Of a stretch of 64,000 bases of DNA, positions 1 through 13,027 are shown piece after piece. The stretch spans positions 2,542,001 to 2,606,000 of the forward strand of contig NZ_BNEA01000015.1 of the NCBI RefSeq assembly GCF_016860525.1, read 5' to 3'. A program made the position numbers and the translations under genes. Every line of letters begins with the position of its first letter. Positions within the stretch are counted from its first letter, which is position 1. The notes beneath the pieces are model-generated. The model did no database searches, was not told the DNA's origin, and saw only the letters and a program-made list of their open reading frames with translations. This DNA is from Streptomyces rubradiris. GTDB lineage: Bacteria; Actinomycetota; Actinomycetes; Streptomycetales; Streptomycetaceae.

Positions 1-1
1 G

Positions 2-280
2 CCGCCGGAGCACCTCGTGCCCTGGTGGGAGCCCGCCTTCTGGTGCTTCCACACCGCGGACTGGTGGCGGCGCCACTGGACCCGCAGCGGTGCCGTGGAA
101 GTCGAGGCGGCCGACTGGCTGGAGGACGGCTGGCGGGACTGGCTGCTGTGGTGCGACGTGGTCACCGAGGAGAGTACCGACGATCTCCACGTGCGCATGG
201 CGGGCCGGTCCGCCGAGATGCTCCGCGCGGACGAAGGGCGCGCGCTGGGCTTCGTACGGGTCGTGGGGCGCCGGGCGTAA
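2..280 (+). CDS. SAM-dependent methyltransferase, C-terminal fragment (partial)
   Basis: Only the last 92 codons are in the window; the reading frame is open from base 2 and the 5' end lies upstream. The visible protein is rich in Trp (stretches such as VPWWEPAFWCFHT and WWRRHW) and ends in LGFVRVVGRR. This resembles the C-terminus of class I SAM-dependent methyltransferases of actinobacteria, recalled from memory. The SAM-binding motifs would be upstream, so the assignment rests on the tail only. It converges with gatB, and a strong hairpin separates the two. A GTG at base 17 lies inside the frame but is not a likely start. Confidence 0.5.
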   Translation, partial: PPEHLVPWWEPAFWCFHTADWWRRHWTRSGAVEVEAADWLEDGWRDWLLWCDVVTEESTDDLHVRMAGRSAEMLRADEGRALGFVRVVGRRA

Positions 281-298
281 GCCGTACGGGAACATGCC

Positions 299-334
299 TA
301 CGGCCCCGGAGGCGACCGTGCCTCCGGGGCCGTA
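299..334. terminator. Bidirectional hairpin between methyltransferase gene and gatB
   Basis: Perfect 15-bp inverted repeat (299-313 and 320-334) with a six-base loop. It lies 18 bp after one stop codon and 11 bp from the other, between convergent genes. No U-tract, as is usual for Streptomyces terminators. Confidence 0.85.
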
Positions 335-345
335 CGCGGGTGGGG

Positions 346-1860
346 TCAGCCCTCGGTGACGCCCAGCTTCTCCAGGATCAGCTCCTTGACGCGGGCCGCG
401 TCGGCCTGGCCGCGGGTGGCCTTCATGACCGCGCCGACCAGGGCGCCGGCCGCGGCCACCTTGCCGCCGCGGATCTTGTCCGCGATGGCCGGGTTGCCGG
501 CGATGGCCTCCTCGACGGCGGTGGTCAGCGCGCCCTCGTCCGAGACGACCTTCAGACCGCGCTTGTCCACCACCTCGTCCGGGGTGCCCTCGCCCGCGAG
601 GACGCCCTCGATGACCTGGCGGGCCAGCTTGTCGTTCAGGTCTCCCTTGGCGACCAGCTCGGTCACCCGGGCCACCTGCTGCGGGGTGATCGCCAGCTCG
701 TCCAGCGCCGTGCCGGACTCGTTGGCGCTGCGGGCGAGTTCGCCCATCCACCACTTGCGGGCGGCGGCCGCGTCGGCACCGGCGTCGATCGTGGCGACGA
801 TCAGGTCCAGCGCGCCGGCGTTCAGGATCGCCTGCATGTCGGTCGCGGAGATGCCCCACTCCGCCAGCAGCCGGGTACGGCGGGCCAGCGGCAGCTCGGG
901 CAGGGCCGCGCGGATCTCCTCGACCCACTCGCGCGAGGGCGCGACGGGGACCAGGTCGGGCTCCGGGAAGTACCGGTAGTCCTCGGCCTCCTCCTTCACG
1001 CGGCCCGAGGTCGTGGACCCGGTGTCCTCGTGGAAGTGGCGGGTCTCCTGGACGATCGTGCCGCCGCCGGAGAGCACGGCCGCGTGGCGCATGATCTCGT
1101 AGCGGGCCGCACGCTCCACCGAGCGCAGGGAGTTGACGTTCTTCGTCTCCGAGCGCGTGCCGAACTTGTCGGCGCCCTTGGGCATCAGCGACAGGTTCAC
1201 GTCGCAGCGCATCTGGCCCATCTCCATGCGGGCCTCGGACACGCCGAGGGCACGGATGACCTCGCGCAGCTCGCGGACGTACGCCTTCGCCACCTCGGGG
1301 GCGCGCTCGCCGGCGCCCACGATCGGCTTGGTGACGATCTCGATGAGCGGGATGCCGGCGCGGTTGTAGTCCAGCAGGGAGTGGGACGCGCCGTGGATAC
1401 GGCCGGTGGCGCCGCCGACGTGCGTCGACTTGCCGGTGTCCTCCTCCATGTGGGCGCGCTCGATCTCCACGCGGAAGACCTCGCCGTCCTCCAGCTGCAC
1501 GTCGAGGTAGCCGTTGAAGGCGATCGGCTCGTCGTACTGGGAGGTCTGGAAGTTCTTCGGCATGTCCGGATAGAAGTAGTTCTTCCGGGCGAAGCGGCAC
1601 CATTCGGCGATCTCGCAGTTCAGCGCGAGACCGATCTTGACGGCGGACTCGACGCCGGTCGCGTTGACGACCGGGAGCGCGCCGGGCAGGCCGAGGCAGA
1701 CGGGGCAGGTCTGGGAGTTCGGGTCGGCGCCGAGCGCCGTCGAACAGCCGCAGAACATCTTGGTCTTGGTGCCGAGTTCGACATGGACCTCAAGGCCCAT
1801 GACGGGGTCGTACGCCGCCAGCGCGTCCTCGTACGACACCAGGTCGGTCGTGGTGGTCAC
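346..1860 (-). CDS. gatB: Asp-tRNA(Asn)/Glu-tRNA(Gln) amidotransferase subunit B
   Basis: 504 residues, the usual length for GatB. The N-terminal half carries the family's conserved segments: [18 protein letters not shown], the [15 protein letters not shown] zinc-binding region, and EIVTKPI. The C-terminal YqeY-like tail domain that contacts tRNA follows. GatB binds mischarged Glu-tRNA(Gln) or Asp-tRNA(Asn) and phosphorylates the misacylated amino acid before amidation. GTG start. It is the last gene of the operon gatC-gatA-small membrane gene-gatB, 16 bp after the preceding stop, and ends at a strong hairpin. Confidence 0.97.
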   Translation of the reverse strand: MTTTTDLVSYEDALAAYDPVMGLEVHVELGTKTKMFCGCSTALGADPNSQTCPVCLGLPGALPVVNATGVESAVKIGLALNCEIAEWCRFARKNYFYPDMPKNFQTSQYDEPIAFNGYLDVQLEDGEVFRVEIERAHMEEDTGKSTHVGGATGRIHGASHSLLDYNRAGIPLIEIVTKPIVGAGERAPEVAKAYVRELREVIRALGVSEARMEMGQMRCDVNLSLMPKGADKFGTRSETKNVNSLRSVERAARYEIMRHAAVLSGGGTIVQETRHFHEDTGSTTSGRVKEEAEDYRYFPEPDLVPVAPSREWVEEIRAALPELPLARRTRLLAEWGISATDMQAILNAGALDLIVATIDAGADAAAARKWWMGELARSANESGTALDELAITPQQVARVTELVAKGDLNDKLARQVIEGVLAGEGTPDEVVDKRGLKVVSDEGALTTAVEEAIAGNPAIADKIRGGKVAAAGALVGAVMKATRGQADAARVKELILEKLGVTEG

Positions 1861-1876
1861 GGTGAAAACTTCCCTC

Positions 1877-2112
1877 TCAGCCCAGCAGGACGTCGTCGTC
1901 GCCCAACCGCTTCAGCTCGCGGTAGAGGATGGCGAGGCCGGTGACGATGCCTGCGGCGGTGACGACGGCGTCGACGAGCCTCAGCGTGTCGTTCTCGGCG
2001 CGGGCCTTCTTGATCTGCTTCGCGGCGCCGACCGCGCCGAACGCGGTGGCGGCCATGGACAGGTACGTACCGGACTTGGACTTCTTGAAGTCCTTGGCCT
2101 TCGACAGCTTGC

Positions 2113-2116
<4 letters not shown>
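1877..2116 (-). CDS. Small membrane protein embedded in the gat operon
   Basis: 79 residues from a GTG that overlaps the gatA stop (GTGA), so translation is probably coupled to gatA. The N-terminus is very basic ([15 protein letters not shown]). It is followed by two short hydrophobic stretches, around residues 18-33 and 49-64, and an acidic end (LGDDDVLLG). No enzymatic motif is seen and no function is assigned. Its place between gatA and gatB, with overlap on one side and 16 bp on the other, shows it is co-expressed with the amidotransferase. Anchoring or an unrelated hitch-hiking role are both possible. Confidence 0.85.
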
Positions 2117-3612
<1,496 letters not shown>

Positions 3613-3617
3613 GGTGG

Positions 3618-3914
3618 TCACTCCTCCCCCAGGATCTGCGGCACCTTGAAACGCTGCTGCTCCTGGGCCGGGGCGCCGGAGAGCGCCTGCTCGGGGGTGA
3701 GCGAGGGACGGACCTCGTCCGGCCGCATGACGTTCGTCAGCGGGAGCGGGTGCGAGGTCGGCGGTACGTCTTGGTCGGCGACCTCGCTGACGCGGGCGAC
3801 CGCGCCGATGATGTCGTCAAGCTGGCCTGCGAAGTGATCGAGTTCTTCGGGCTTCAGCTCCAGACGCGCCAGCCGGGCGAGGTGGGCGACCTCCTCGCGC
3901 GTGATGCCAGGCAT
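3618..3914 (-). CDS. gatC: Asp-tRNA(Asn)/Glu-tRNA(Gln) amidotransferase subunit C
   Basis: 98 residues, normal for GatC, starting [20 protein letters not shown]. That segment is the typical helical N-terminus that wraps the GatA-GatB interface and stabilises the heterotrimer. First gene of the gat operon. The sequence upstream (3915-4007) presumably holds the promoter, since the next gene region (4008-4540) lies in the same orientation behind a gap of about 93 bp. Five bases separate its stop from the gatA ATG. Confidence 0.95.
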   Translation of the reverse strand: MPGITREEVAHLARLARLELKPEELDHFAGQLDDIIGAVARVSEVADQDVPPTSHPLPLTNVMRPDEVRPSLTPEQALSGAPAQEQQRFKVPQILGEE

Positions 3915-4007
3915 GCAGCGATCCTCTGGGGTGAGTGTGTGTGGTTTGGGCCCAATCCTATGGGGCCGGGCCCCGTGCCCGTGAAACGGTTTCCCCGGGG
4001 CCCCTCC

Positions 4008-4540
4008 TCAGCGGCGCCGGCCGTCCCAGGCCGCGCTCTTCAGGAAGTGGTTGTCGTACAGCTCCTGGACCTCCAGCAGGCTCTCCGGCGTGGCCTCGCC
4101 CAGGCGGATGCGCTGGAGGTGGCGGAAGTACTCGAAGCGCTCGACGCCCGGTGCGATGACGACGAGCAGGTCGGCGGTGGCGCCGGGCGCGGCGGCGATG
4201 GGGGTGCCCCCTGCTCGAGCGGAGCCGAGAGCTTGGGGGAATGGGGGCGGTCCGGCGGGACGATGATCAGGTCGCCGCGTGCGGCGGTCACCACGTCGTC
4301 GCCGGAGAGGACCTCGGCCTCGCCGTCGAGCAGGTAGAACATCTCCGCCGAGTTGTGGTGGACATGCGGCCGGGCGCCGTCGGCCCCCTCGGCGAGGGTG
4401 ACCCGCACGGTGGACAGCGCGCCGCCGCTCGCGCTGCTGTCGGCCAGCAGCCGTACGGCCACGGGGGCGTCCCCCACCACCTCGGCCTCGGCGTCCCGGA
4501 CCAGCACGGTGTCGTCGAACCTGGGCACGAACAGCGACAT
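4008..4540 (-). pseudogene. Cupin-domain gene disrupted by an inserted repeat and frameshift
   Basis: Begins at ATG 4540 (MSLFVPRFDDTVLVRD) with a good GAGGAG ribosome site. It runs through a recognisable cupin metal-binding segment (RPHVHHNSAEMFYLLDGE) to GDLIIVPPDRPH near 4247. Coherent cupin-like coding then resumes in another frame from about 4196 (AAAPGATADLLVVIAPG) and ends at 4008 (KSAAWDGRRR). The 44 bases between the two halves are occupied by a palindromic repeat element and are not a multiple of three. Without a frameshift the protein would end in an unrelated Pro/Ser-rich tail at 4040. A programmed frameshift is not suggested by any slippery motif. A sequencing error alone would not explain the repeat. 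Confidence 0.8.
4198..4247. repeat. Interspersed palindromic repeat element inside the cupin gene
   Basis: A GC-rich imperfect inverted repeat with a GCTCGAGC core on one side and GAGAGC on the other, bounded by G/C runs. It is flanked by identical 7-bp ATGGGGG copies at 4198-4204 and 4241-4247 (43-bp period). The sequence resembles a short element repeated many times in Streptomyces genomes; that is remembered, not searched. No second copy was noticed in this window. Confidence 0.7.
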
Positions 4541-4648
4541 GGCGCGTCTCCTCGAAGTGGCCTGATGTGAGGGTGCCCGTACAACGATCATGGTGGCCGG
4601 ACGGATTCCCCACGGTGACACGCGTTCGGGCCGGGGCCCGGGGGAGGG

Positions 4649-6904
4649 CTACTCCGCGGCCGGCAGGGCCGGGGTCGGGCGCTGCCAGCCCCGGGAGCCG
4701 CGGGCCCGCAGCCAGGCCGTGGTCTCGTCGGGCGGCATCGCCGCGGCGACCAGCCAGCCCTGCACCGCGTCACAGCCCAGGTCCCGCAGCCGCTCCCAGG
4801 TCTCGTCGTCCTCCACGCCCTCGGCGACGACCAGCAGGCCCAGCGAATGGGCCAGGTCCACCGTGCAGCGGACGATCTCGGCGTCCTCGGTGTCGACGGC
4901 GAGCCGGGCCACGAAGGAACGGTCGATCTTCAGCTCGCTGACCGGCAGCCGCCGCAGGTGCACCAGGGACGAGTACCCGGTGCCGAAGTCGTCCAGGGAC
5001 ATCTTCACGCCGTGCCCGGTGAGCCCGGCGAGAGTGTCGGCGGCCCGCTGCGGGTCCTCCAGCAGCACGTGTTCCGTGATCTCCAGTTGGAGCGCCCCGG
5101 CCGGGACCCCGTGCCGGGCCAGCCGGGCGGCGACGGAGCCGGCGAAGCCGGGGGTGTGGACGTCGCGCGGGGAGACGTTGACGGCGACCGGGACCCGCAG
5201 GCCCTGGGCGCGCCACCGGGCGACCTGGCCGAGCGCGGTCTCCAGGACGTACTCGGTGAGGTGGGGCATCAGCCCGGAGGACTCGGCTATCGCTATGAAC
5301 TCGTCCGGCGGCACCTTGCCGCGCTCGGGGTGGACCCAGCGGACCAGCGCCTCCAGACCGGCCACCTGTCCGTCGAAGCGGACCTTGGGCTGGTAGTGCA
5401 GCTGGACCTCGTGCGCGTCGAGGGCCCGGCGCAGATCGCCGAGGAGGCCGAGGCGGTCAGGTGTGTTGGAGTCCCGCTTGGACTCGTAGACCTCGACGCC
5501 GGTGCGGTCCCGCTTCGCCTGGTACATGGCGACATCGGCGCGGCGCAGCATTCCCTCGGCGTCGAGGGCGTGATCGGGGAAGACGGCCACACCGGCGCTG
5601 GCCTCCAGGACGAGGGTGAGGCCGTCCAGGTCGAGCGGGGAGCTGAGGGCGGTGACGAGAGAGCGGGCGACGCGCGTCGCCGACGTGGTGGAGTCGGCGA
5701 CGGGGAGTAACACGGCGAACTCGTCACCGCCGAGCCGGGCGGCCTCGGCGCCGCGCGGCAGGGCGAGCCGCAGCCGGTCGGCGATCTGGAGCAGCAGCCG
5801 GTCACCGGCCAGATGACCGAGGGTGTCGTTCACCGAGCGGAAACGGTCGAGGTCGATCAGCATGAGGGCGGCGCGCGCCCCGATGCGGTCGGCGTCGTCC
5901 AGCGCGGTCCAGATGCGGTCCAGCAGCCACTGGCGGTTGGGCAGCCCGGTCAGCGGGTCGCGCAGTTGCTCCTCGGCGCGGGCGCGGGCCATCCACAGCG
6001 TGGAGTCCAGGGCGATGAGCGGGATGGCGAAGAGCGGCAGCAGGATCGGCTCGGCGTCGGCGACGACGCACAGCAGTGGCGCGATGCCGAGCAGCGCGAC
6101 GGCGACCAGGCCCTGTCTGACCACGGCGGCGCGGGCGATGGTGGGCAGCCCGCCGTCGCGCGGCGCGTTCAGGTACCACAGCAGGCCGCGGCTGACGGCC
6201 AGGTAGGCGACCGCGACCAGGACGACCTCGGGGGCGGTGGCGATGCTCCAGTTGTCGGGCCGCCAGGGGTCCTCGACGCTCGGGACCCGGCCGAACGCGC
6301 CGAGCAGCAGGGCGCCGGCGCCGATGCCGAGGATGTCCACCGCGCCGTGCAGCACCCCTTGGCGCCAGCGGTGCCGGCGGGCGATGCCGACCAGGACGAC
6401 GACGGTGAGGCTGACCAGTCCGGCCGGTACCCAGCCGTACAGCAGCAGGACGGCGAGGGTGAGGGCGGCGCCCGAGCCGGTGCCGCCCCACCAGCGGGCG
6501 CGGCCCAGCATGACGAGGTGGCCGACGATGACGCCGGTGAGCAGGGCCAGCGCCCAGCCGACCGTGCCGTTCGGGAAGAGGGCGTGGTGGCCGACGCAGG
6601 CGCGGTAGAACCCGGCGCCCAGGACGAATCCCGCGGCGGCGACGACGGCGGCGGGCTGCGCCGGCCAGGACGGGTGCCGTTCGGTGTCGTCGCCGGCCAG
6701 GCCGGGGGCGGGTTCGACGGCCGGCGGCAGCGGGGCGGCGGGCTCGGGGGACGCGCACGGGCCGGCGGGGCGCGGGGTGACGGGGCGTGGCCGCACTCCC
6801 GTACGGCCCTCGGCCCACCCGGTCCACCGGTTCTCGCGCCAGGCCCCGGCGCGGCGGCGCGGGCGCAGCCGTGCGTTGGGGGCGGCGCTCTCGGTCGGTT
6901 CCAT
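4649..6904 (-). CDS. rmdB: Membrane GGDEF-EAL protein, RmdB-like c-di-GMP phosphodiesterase
   Basis: 751 residues from ATG 6904 (MEPTESAAPNARLRP); an upstream GTG at 6940 is less likely. After a Pro-rich cytoplasmic stretch come about eight to ten hydrophobic segments (residues about 75-300). A GGDEF domain with an intact GGDEF motif near residue 390 follows, then an EAL domain with EALVRW near 516 and later motifs such as DDFGTGYSSL. Both catalytic signatures are intact, so either activity is possible. The RmdB protein of S. coelicolor, recalled as next to ligA in the same architecture, acts as a c-di-GMP phosphodiesterase affecting development. The symbol rests on architecture and this gene order. 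Confidence 0.85.
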   Translation of the reverse strand: MEPTESAAPNARLRPRRRAGAWRENRWTGWAEGRTGVRPRPVTPRPAGPCASPEPAAPLPPAVEPAPGLAGDDTERHPSWPAQPAAVVAAAGFVLGAGFYRACVGHHALFPNGTVGWALALLTGVIVGHLVMLGRARWWGGTGSGAALTLAVLLLYGWVPAGLVSLTVVVLVGIARRHRWRQGVLHGAVDILGIGAGALLLGAFGRVPSVEDPWRPDNWSIATAPEVVLVAVAYLAVSRGLLWYLNAPRDGGLPTIARAAVVRQGLVAVALLGIAPLLCVVADAEPILLPLFAIPLIALDSTLWMARARAEEQLRDPLTGLPNRQWLLDRIWTALDDADRIGARAALMLIDLDRFRSVNDTLGHLAGDRLLLQIADRLRLALPRGAEAARLGGDEFAVLLPVADSTTSATRVARSLVTALSSPLDLDGLTLVLEASAGVAVFPDHALDAEGMLRRADVAMYQAKRDRTGVEVYESKRDSNTPDRLGLLGDLRRALDAHEVQLHYQPKVRFDGQVAGLEALVRWVHPERGKVPPDEFIAIAESSGLMPHLTEYVLETALGQVARWRAQGLRVPVAVNVSPRDVHTPGFAGSVAARLARHGVPAGALQLEITEHVLLEDPQRAADTLAGLTGHGVKMSLDDFGTGYSSLVHLRRLPVSELKIDRSFVARLAVDTEDAEIVRCTVDLAHSLGLLVVAEGVEDDETWERLRDLGCDAVQGWLVAAAMPPDETTAWLRARGSRGWQRPTPALPAAE

Positions 6905-7115
6905 TCCCGTCCCTCTCACAGCCGGCGGTGCCCACGCCACGCGGCCCGATGCCCGTCAACCATCAGCGGCTCCGCGTCGAAGAAACCCTCCCCGGGCCTG
7001 TCGAGGGCACGGGGGTGCCCCAGCCGCAGCTGGGCACGGCAGGCGCACACCTCAACAGTAGGCCGCGGAAGGCTTCCACGGGCAGCGGTCTCCGACGGTT
7101 GCCCGAATGCGCCCG

Positions 7116-7155
7116 GGCCACCCGTATGCAACTGATATGCGCCGATCGGGTGGCC
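7116..7155. terminator. Hairpin downstream of ligA
   Basis: Perfect 9-bp arms (GGCCACCCG at 7116-7124, CGGGTGGCC at 7147-7155), starting 9 bp after the ligA stop. A further G-rich hairpin lies around 7010-7020 in the 259-bp gap before rmdB. Confidence 0.65.
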
Positions 7156-7163
7156 TTCAACCG

Positions 7164-10381
<3,218 letters not shown>

Positions 10382-10405
10382 CAGGGAAGCCTACGGAACC
10401 CGGGA

Positions 10406-10437
10406 CGCCCAGTGGTACGCCCGGTGCGCCCAGTGGT
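10406..10437. repeat. Two-copy 21-bp-period direct repeat
   Basis: CGCCCAGTGGT occurs at 10406-10416 and again at 10427-10437, within the 82-bp gap between the dehydrogenase 3' end and the MetE-like gene start. Confidence 0.75.
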
Positions 10438-10463
10438 GCGGGCCTACGGGCCCGGGACCCGGG

Positions 10464-11153
10464 TCAGCGGCCCGGGCGCACCGTCAGGTCGTTGACCTCG
10501 GCGTCCCGCGGCAGGTCCAGGGCCATCAGGATCGTCGTGGCGACCGACTCGGGGTCGATCCACTTCTCCGGGTCGTACTCCTTGCCCTCCTGCTGGTGCA
10601 CCTTGGCCTGCATGGGGCTGGCGGTGCGGCCGGGGTAGACCGAGGTGACGCGGACGCCGCTCGCGTGCTCCTCCTGGCGCAGGGCGTCGGCGAGGGCCTT
10701 CAGGCCGTGCTTGGAGGCGGCGTACCCGGACCAGCCGGCACTGGCGTTCAGCCCGGCCCCGGAGTTGACGAAGACCACGTGGCCGCGGGCCGCCCGCAGC
10801 TGCGGCAGGAAGTGCCGGGTCAGCTCGGCCGGGGCGATCAGGTTGACGTTCAGCTGGTGGTGCCACGCCTTCGGGGTGAGGTCGCCGACCCCGCCCAGCT
10901 CGACGACCCCGGCGACGTGCAGCAGGGAGTCCACCCGGTCCGGGAGCGACTGGTGGGAGAACGCCCAGGAGAGCTTGTCCGGGTCCGCGAGGTCGCCGAC
11001 CAGGGTACGGGCGCCGGGGAAGGCCGCCGCCAGCTCCTTGGCGCGGGCCGCGTCGCGCGCGTGCAGCACGATGTCGTCCCCGCGCGCGTGCAGCCGGCGC
11101 GCCACGGCCGCGCCGATGCCGGAACCGGCCCCGGTGATCACATGAGTAGCCAT
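10464..11153 (-). CDS. Short-chain dehydrogenase/reductase
   Basis: 229 residues from ATG 11153 (MATHVITGAGSGIG); another ATG three codons upstream is possible. Rossmann fold with the TGAGSGIG nucleotide motif at the extreme N-terminus, NNAG-type position degenerate (LLHVAG), and the catalytic Ser...Tyr-x-x-x-Lys (WSGYAASKHGLKALAD). The HAR following the second strand suggests NADP preference. Substrate unknown. Sixteen bases after the LOG-like gene, so probably co-transcribed with it. Confidence 0.9.
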   Translation of the reverse strand: MATHVITGAGSGIGAAVARRLHARGDDIVLHARDAARAKELAAAFPGARTLVGDLADPDKLSWAFSHQSLPDRVDSLLHVAGVVELGGVGDLTPKAWHHQLNVNLIAPAELTRHFLPQLRAARGHVVFVNSGAGLNASAGWSGYAASKHGLKALADALRQEEHASGVRVTSVYPGRTASPMQAKVHQQEGKEYDPEKWIDPESVATTILMALDLPRDAEVNDLTVRPGR

Positions 11154-11169
11154 GGAGCCCATGCTCGCA

Positions 11170-11709
11170 TCAGTGCCCGGCGGCCTGCTCCTCCAGGTAG
11201 GCCAGGGCCCCGGCGGGCTCGTCGGCGAAGAAGACCAGCTCGGCCAGCGGGCGGGGCAGGAAGCCCTCGGCCTCCATGCGGCGGAACTGCTCGCGCAGGC
11301 CGTCGTAGAACCCGGCCGTGTTGAGCAGCACGACCGGCTTGTGGGTGCGGCCGTGCTTCTTCAGCTCCAGGATCTCCGTGGCCTCGTCCAGGGTGCCGGT
11401 GCCGCCCACCATGATCACCACGGCGTCGGCCTTCTCCAGCAGCAGCTTCTTGCGCTCGGCGAGGTCGGCCGCGATGATCATCTCGTCGGCGCCGGGCCGC
11501 GCCTTGTTCGCCAGGAACTCCACGGAGACGCCCAGCAGCCGGCCGCCCGCCTCCTGCACACCGTCGGCGACCACCTTCATCAGACCGCTGTCGGAACCGC
11601 CCCAGACCAGGGTGTGACCGGCCTTGCCGAGCAGTTCCGCGAACTCGCGCGCGGGACGCGTGTAACGCTCGTCGAGGTCGGCGGCGGACAGGAAGACGCA
11701 GATATTCAT
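11170..11709 (-). CDS. LOG-like TIGR00730 Rossmann-fold protein
   Basis: 179 residues. It has the GGSDSGLMKVVADG segment and a GGTGTLDEATE active-site loop of the LOG/TIGR00730 family, members of which hydrolyse nucleoside 5'-monophosphates (cytokinin ribotides in plants). The canonical loop is PGGxGTxxE; here the first residue is Val (MVGGTGTLDE), so catalytic equivalence is not certain. Probably forms an operon with the downstream dehydrogenase. Divergent from the DUF427 gene with only 65 bp between the starts, leaving a shared promoter region. Confidence 0.85.
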   Translation of the reverse strand: MNICVFLSAADLDERYTRPAREFAELLGKAGHTLVWGGSDSGLMKVVADGVQEAGGRLLGVSVEFLANKARPGADEMIIAADLAERKKLLLEKADAVVIMVGGTGTLDEATEILELKKHGRTHKPVVLLNTAGFYDGLREQFRRMEAEGFLPRPLAELVFFADEPAGALAYLEEQAAGH

Positions 11710-11774
11710 GGCTCATACCGTACGGTGCCCGCGCCGCGCGGGAAGAAGAGCGGTCCGTCCGGTGCTGTTCCGGT

Positions 11775-12098
11775 ATGACCGATGGACACACGATCACGAT
11801 CCACAAGAGCGGGCGGCACGTGCGCGCGGTGCGCGACGGCCAGGTCCTGGCGGAGAGCGACCGTCCGCTGGAACTGCGCGAGACGGGCTGTCCGGTGCGG
11901 TACTACATCCCCGCCGAGGACGTACGCCTCGATCTGCTGACCCCCTCCGGCACGCACACCGTCTGCCCCTACAAGGGCACCGCGTCCTACTGGTCGCTGC
12001 CGGACGCGGCCGACCTCGTCTGGGCGTACCCCGACCCCGAGCCCGGCGTGGCGGAACTCAAGGACCACTACTGCTTCTACGACACCGAGGTCTCATGA
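11775..12098 (+). CDS. DUF427 domain protein
   Basis: 107 residues covering a single DUF427 domain: an N-terminal beta stretch (HTITIHKSGRHVRAVRDGQ), the conserved PVRYYIPAEDV and CPYKGTASYWS segments, and YPDPEPGVAELKDHYCFYDTEV near the end. No biochemical role is established for the family. Followed by the hydrolase gene after 63 bp in the same direction. Confidence 0.9.
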   Translation: MTDGHTITIHKSGRHVRAVRDGQVLAESDRPLELRETGCPVRYYIPAEDVRLDLLTPSGTHTVCPYKGTASYWSLPDAADLVWAYPDPEPGVAELKDHYCFYDTEVS

Positions 12099-12161
12099 CC
12101 ACCCCCGGTACCGCCGTGTCGTGACCGGTGAGCGGGCGGCCGTGCGGCAGTCTGCACGGCC

Positions 12162-12944
12162 ATGGACAAGAAGACGACTTCCCGCGACGGCACCTTCCTC
12201 GCATACCACGTGACCGGCCACGGGCCCACGGTGATCCTGGTGAGCGGCGCGATGTCCACCGGCGGCACCGTGCTGCCCCTGGCCGAGCGCCTCGCGCGGC
12301 GCTGCACGGCCGTCGTCTACGACCGCCGGGGCCGCGGCGAGAGCGGCGACACGGCGCCCTACGCGGTCGACCGCGAGGTGGAGGACCTGGCCGCGCTGGT
12401 CGACGCCGTGGGCGGCGACGCGGCGCTGTTCGGGGTCTCCTCGGGCGGCGCGCTGGTACTGCGCGCGGCGGCGGACGGGGTGCCGGCGACCCGGGCGGCG
12501 GTGTACGAGGTGCCGTACGCCGACCATCTGGCGGACGGCGCCGCGCGCGAGGCGGCCTACAAGGAGCGGCTGGCCGAGGCCCTGGCCGAGGGCCGGCGCG
12601 GGGACGCGGTGGAGCTGTTCCTGCGCCAGACCGGCCTCGGCGAGGAGATGATCCAGCGCGCCCGCCAGTCCCCGATGTGGGCCGGTATGGAGACCCTCGC
12701 GCCCAGCCTCGCCCACGACGACGCGGTCATGGCCGACGGCCTGCTCCCTGGGGGCCTGCTCGCCCGGATTTCCGTACCCGTCCTCGCGCTCGCGGGCGGC
12801 GCCGGCCCGGAGTGGATGCACCGGGCCGGCCAGGCGATCGCGGAGGCCGTGCCGCGGGGCACGTACCGGGTCCTGCCGGGCCAGACCCACATGGTGGAGC
12901 CGGATGTGCTGGGGCCGGTGCTGGCGGAGTTCTTCGCGGGATGA
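12162..12944 (+). CDS. Alpha/beta hydrolase
   Basis: 260 residues with a typical alpha/beta-hydrolase order: oxyanion region (VILVSGAMSTGG), YDRRGRGESGDT, nucleophile elbow GVSSGG (Ser near residue 92), an acid in the PVLALAGG region and a late His in PGQTHMVEPD. No signal peptide, so cytoplasmic. Substrate not predictable. Convergent with mnmA; the gene end carries tandem repeats and a terminator hairpin. Confidence 0.9.
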   Translation: MDKKTTSRDGTFLAYHVTGHGPTVILVSGAMSTGGTVLPLAERLARRCTAVVYDRRGRGESGDTAPYAVDREVEDLAALVDAVGGDAALFGVSSGGALVLRAAADGVPATRAAVYEVPYADHLADGAAREAAYKERLAEALAEGRRGDAVELFLRQTGLGEEMIQRARQSPMWAGMETLAPSLAHDDAVMADGLLPGGLLARISVPVLALAGGAGPEWMHRAGQAIAEAVPRGTYRVLPGQTHMVEPDVLGPVLAEFFAG

Positions 12945-13017
12945 CCCCGCCAGGAAGGACGCGTGGCGACCCCGCCGGGAAGGACGCGTGGCGACCCCGC
13001 CGGGAAGGGCGGGGTGG
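12943..13017. repeat. 25-bp tandem repeat at the hydrolase 3' end
   Basis: Three adjacent units of exactly 25 bp starting at 12943, 12968 and 12993. Each begins GACCCCGCC(G/A)GGAAGG; the first two continue GACGCGTGGC and the third diverges. The first unit overlaps the hydrolase stop codon. Confidence 0.9.
12994..13015. terminator. Convergent-gene terminator hairpin
   Basis: Perfect inverted repeat ACCCCGCC/GGCGGGGT (12994-13001, 13008-13015) with loop GGGAAG, between the hydrolase and mnmA stops. The left arm is the part duplicated in the tandem repeat. Confidence 0.75.
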
Positions 13018-13027
13018 CCCGTGTGGC

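Noticed and set aside
25..1944. Long open frame on the strand opposite gatB
   Set aside because: Caused by G/C third-position bias; its translation is low-complexity Arg/Ala/Gly and the opposite strand encodes a well-conserved GatB.
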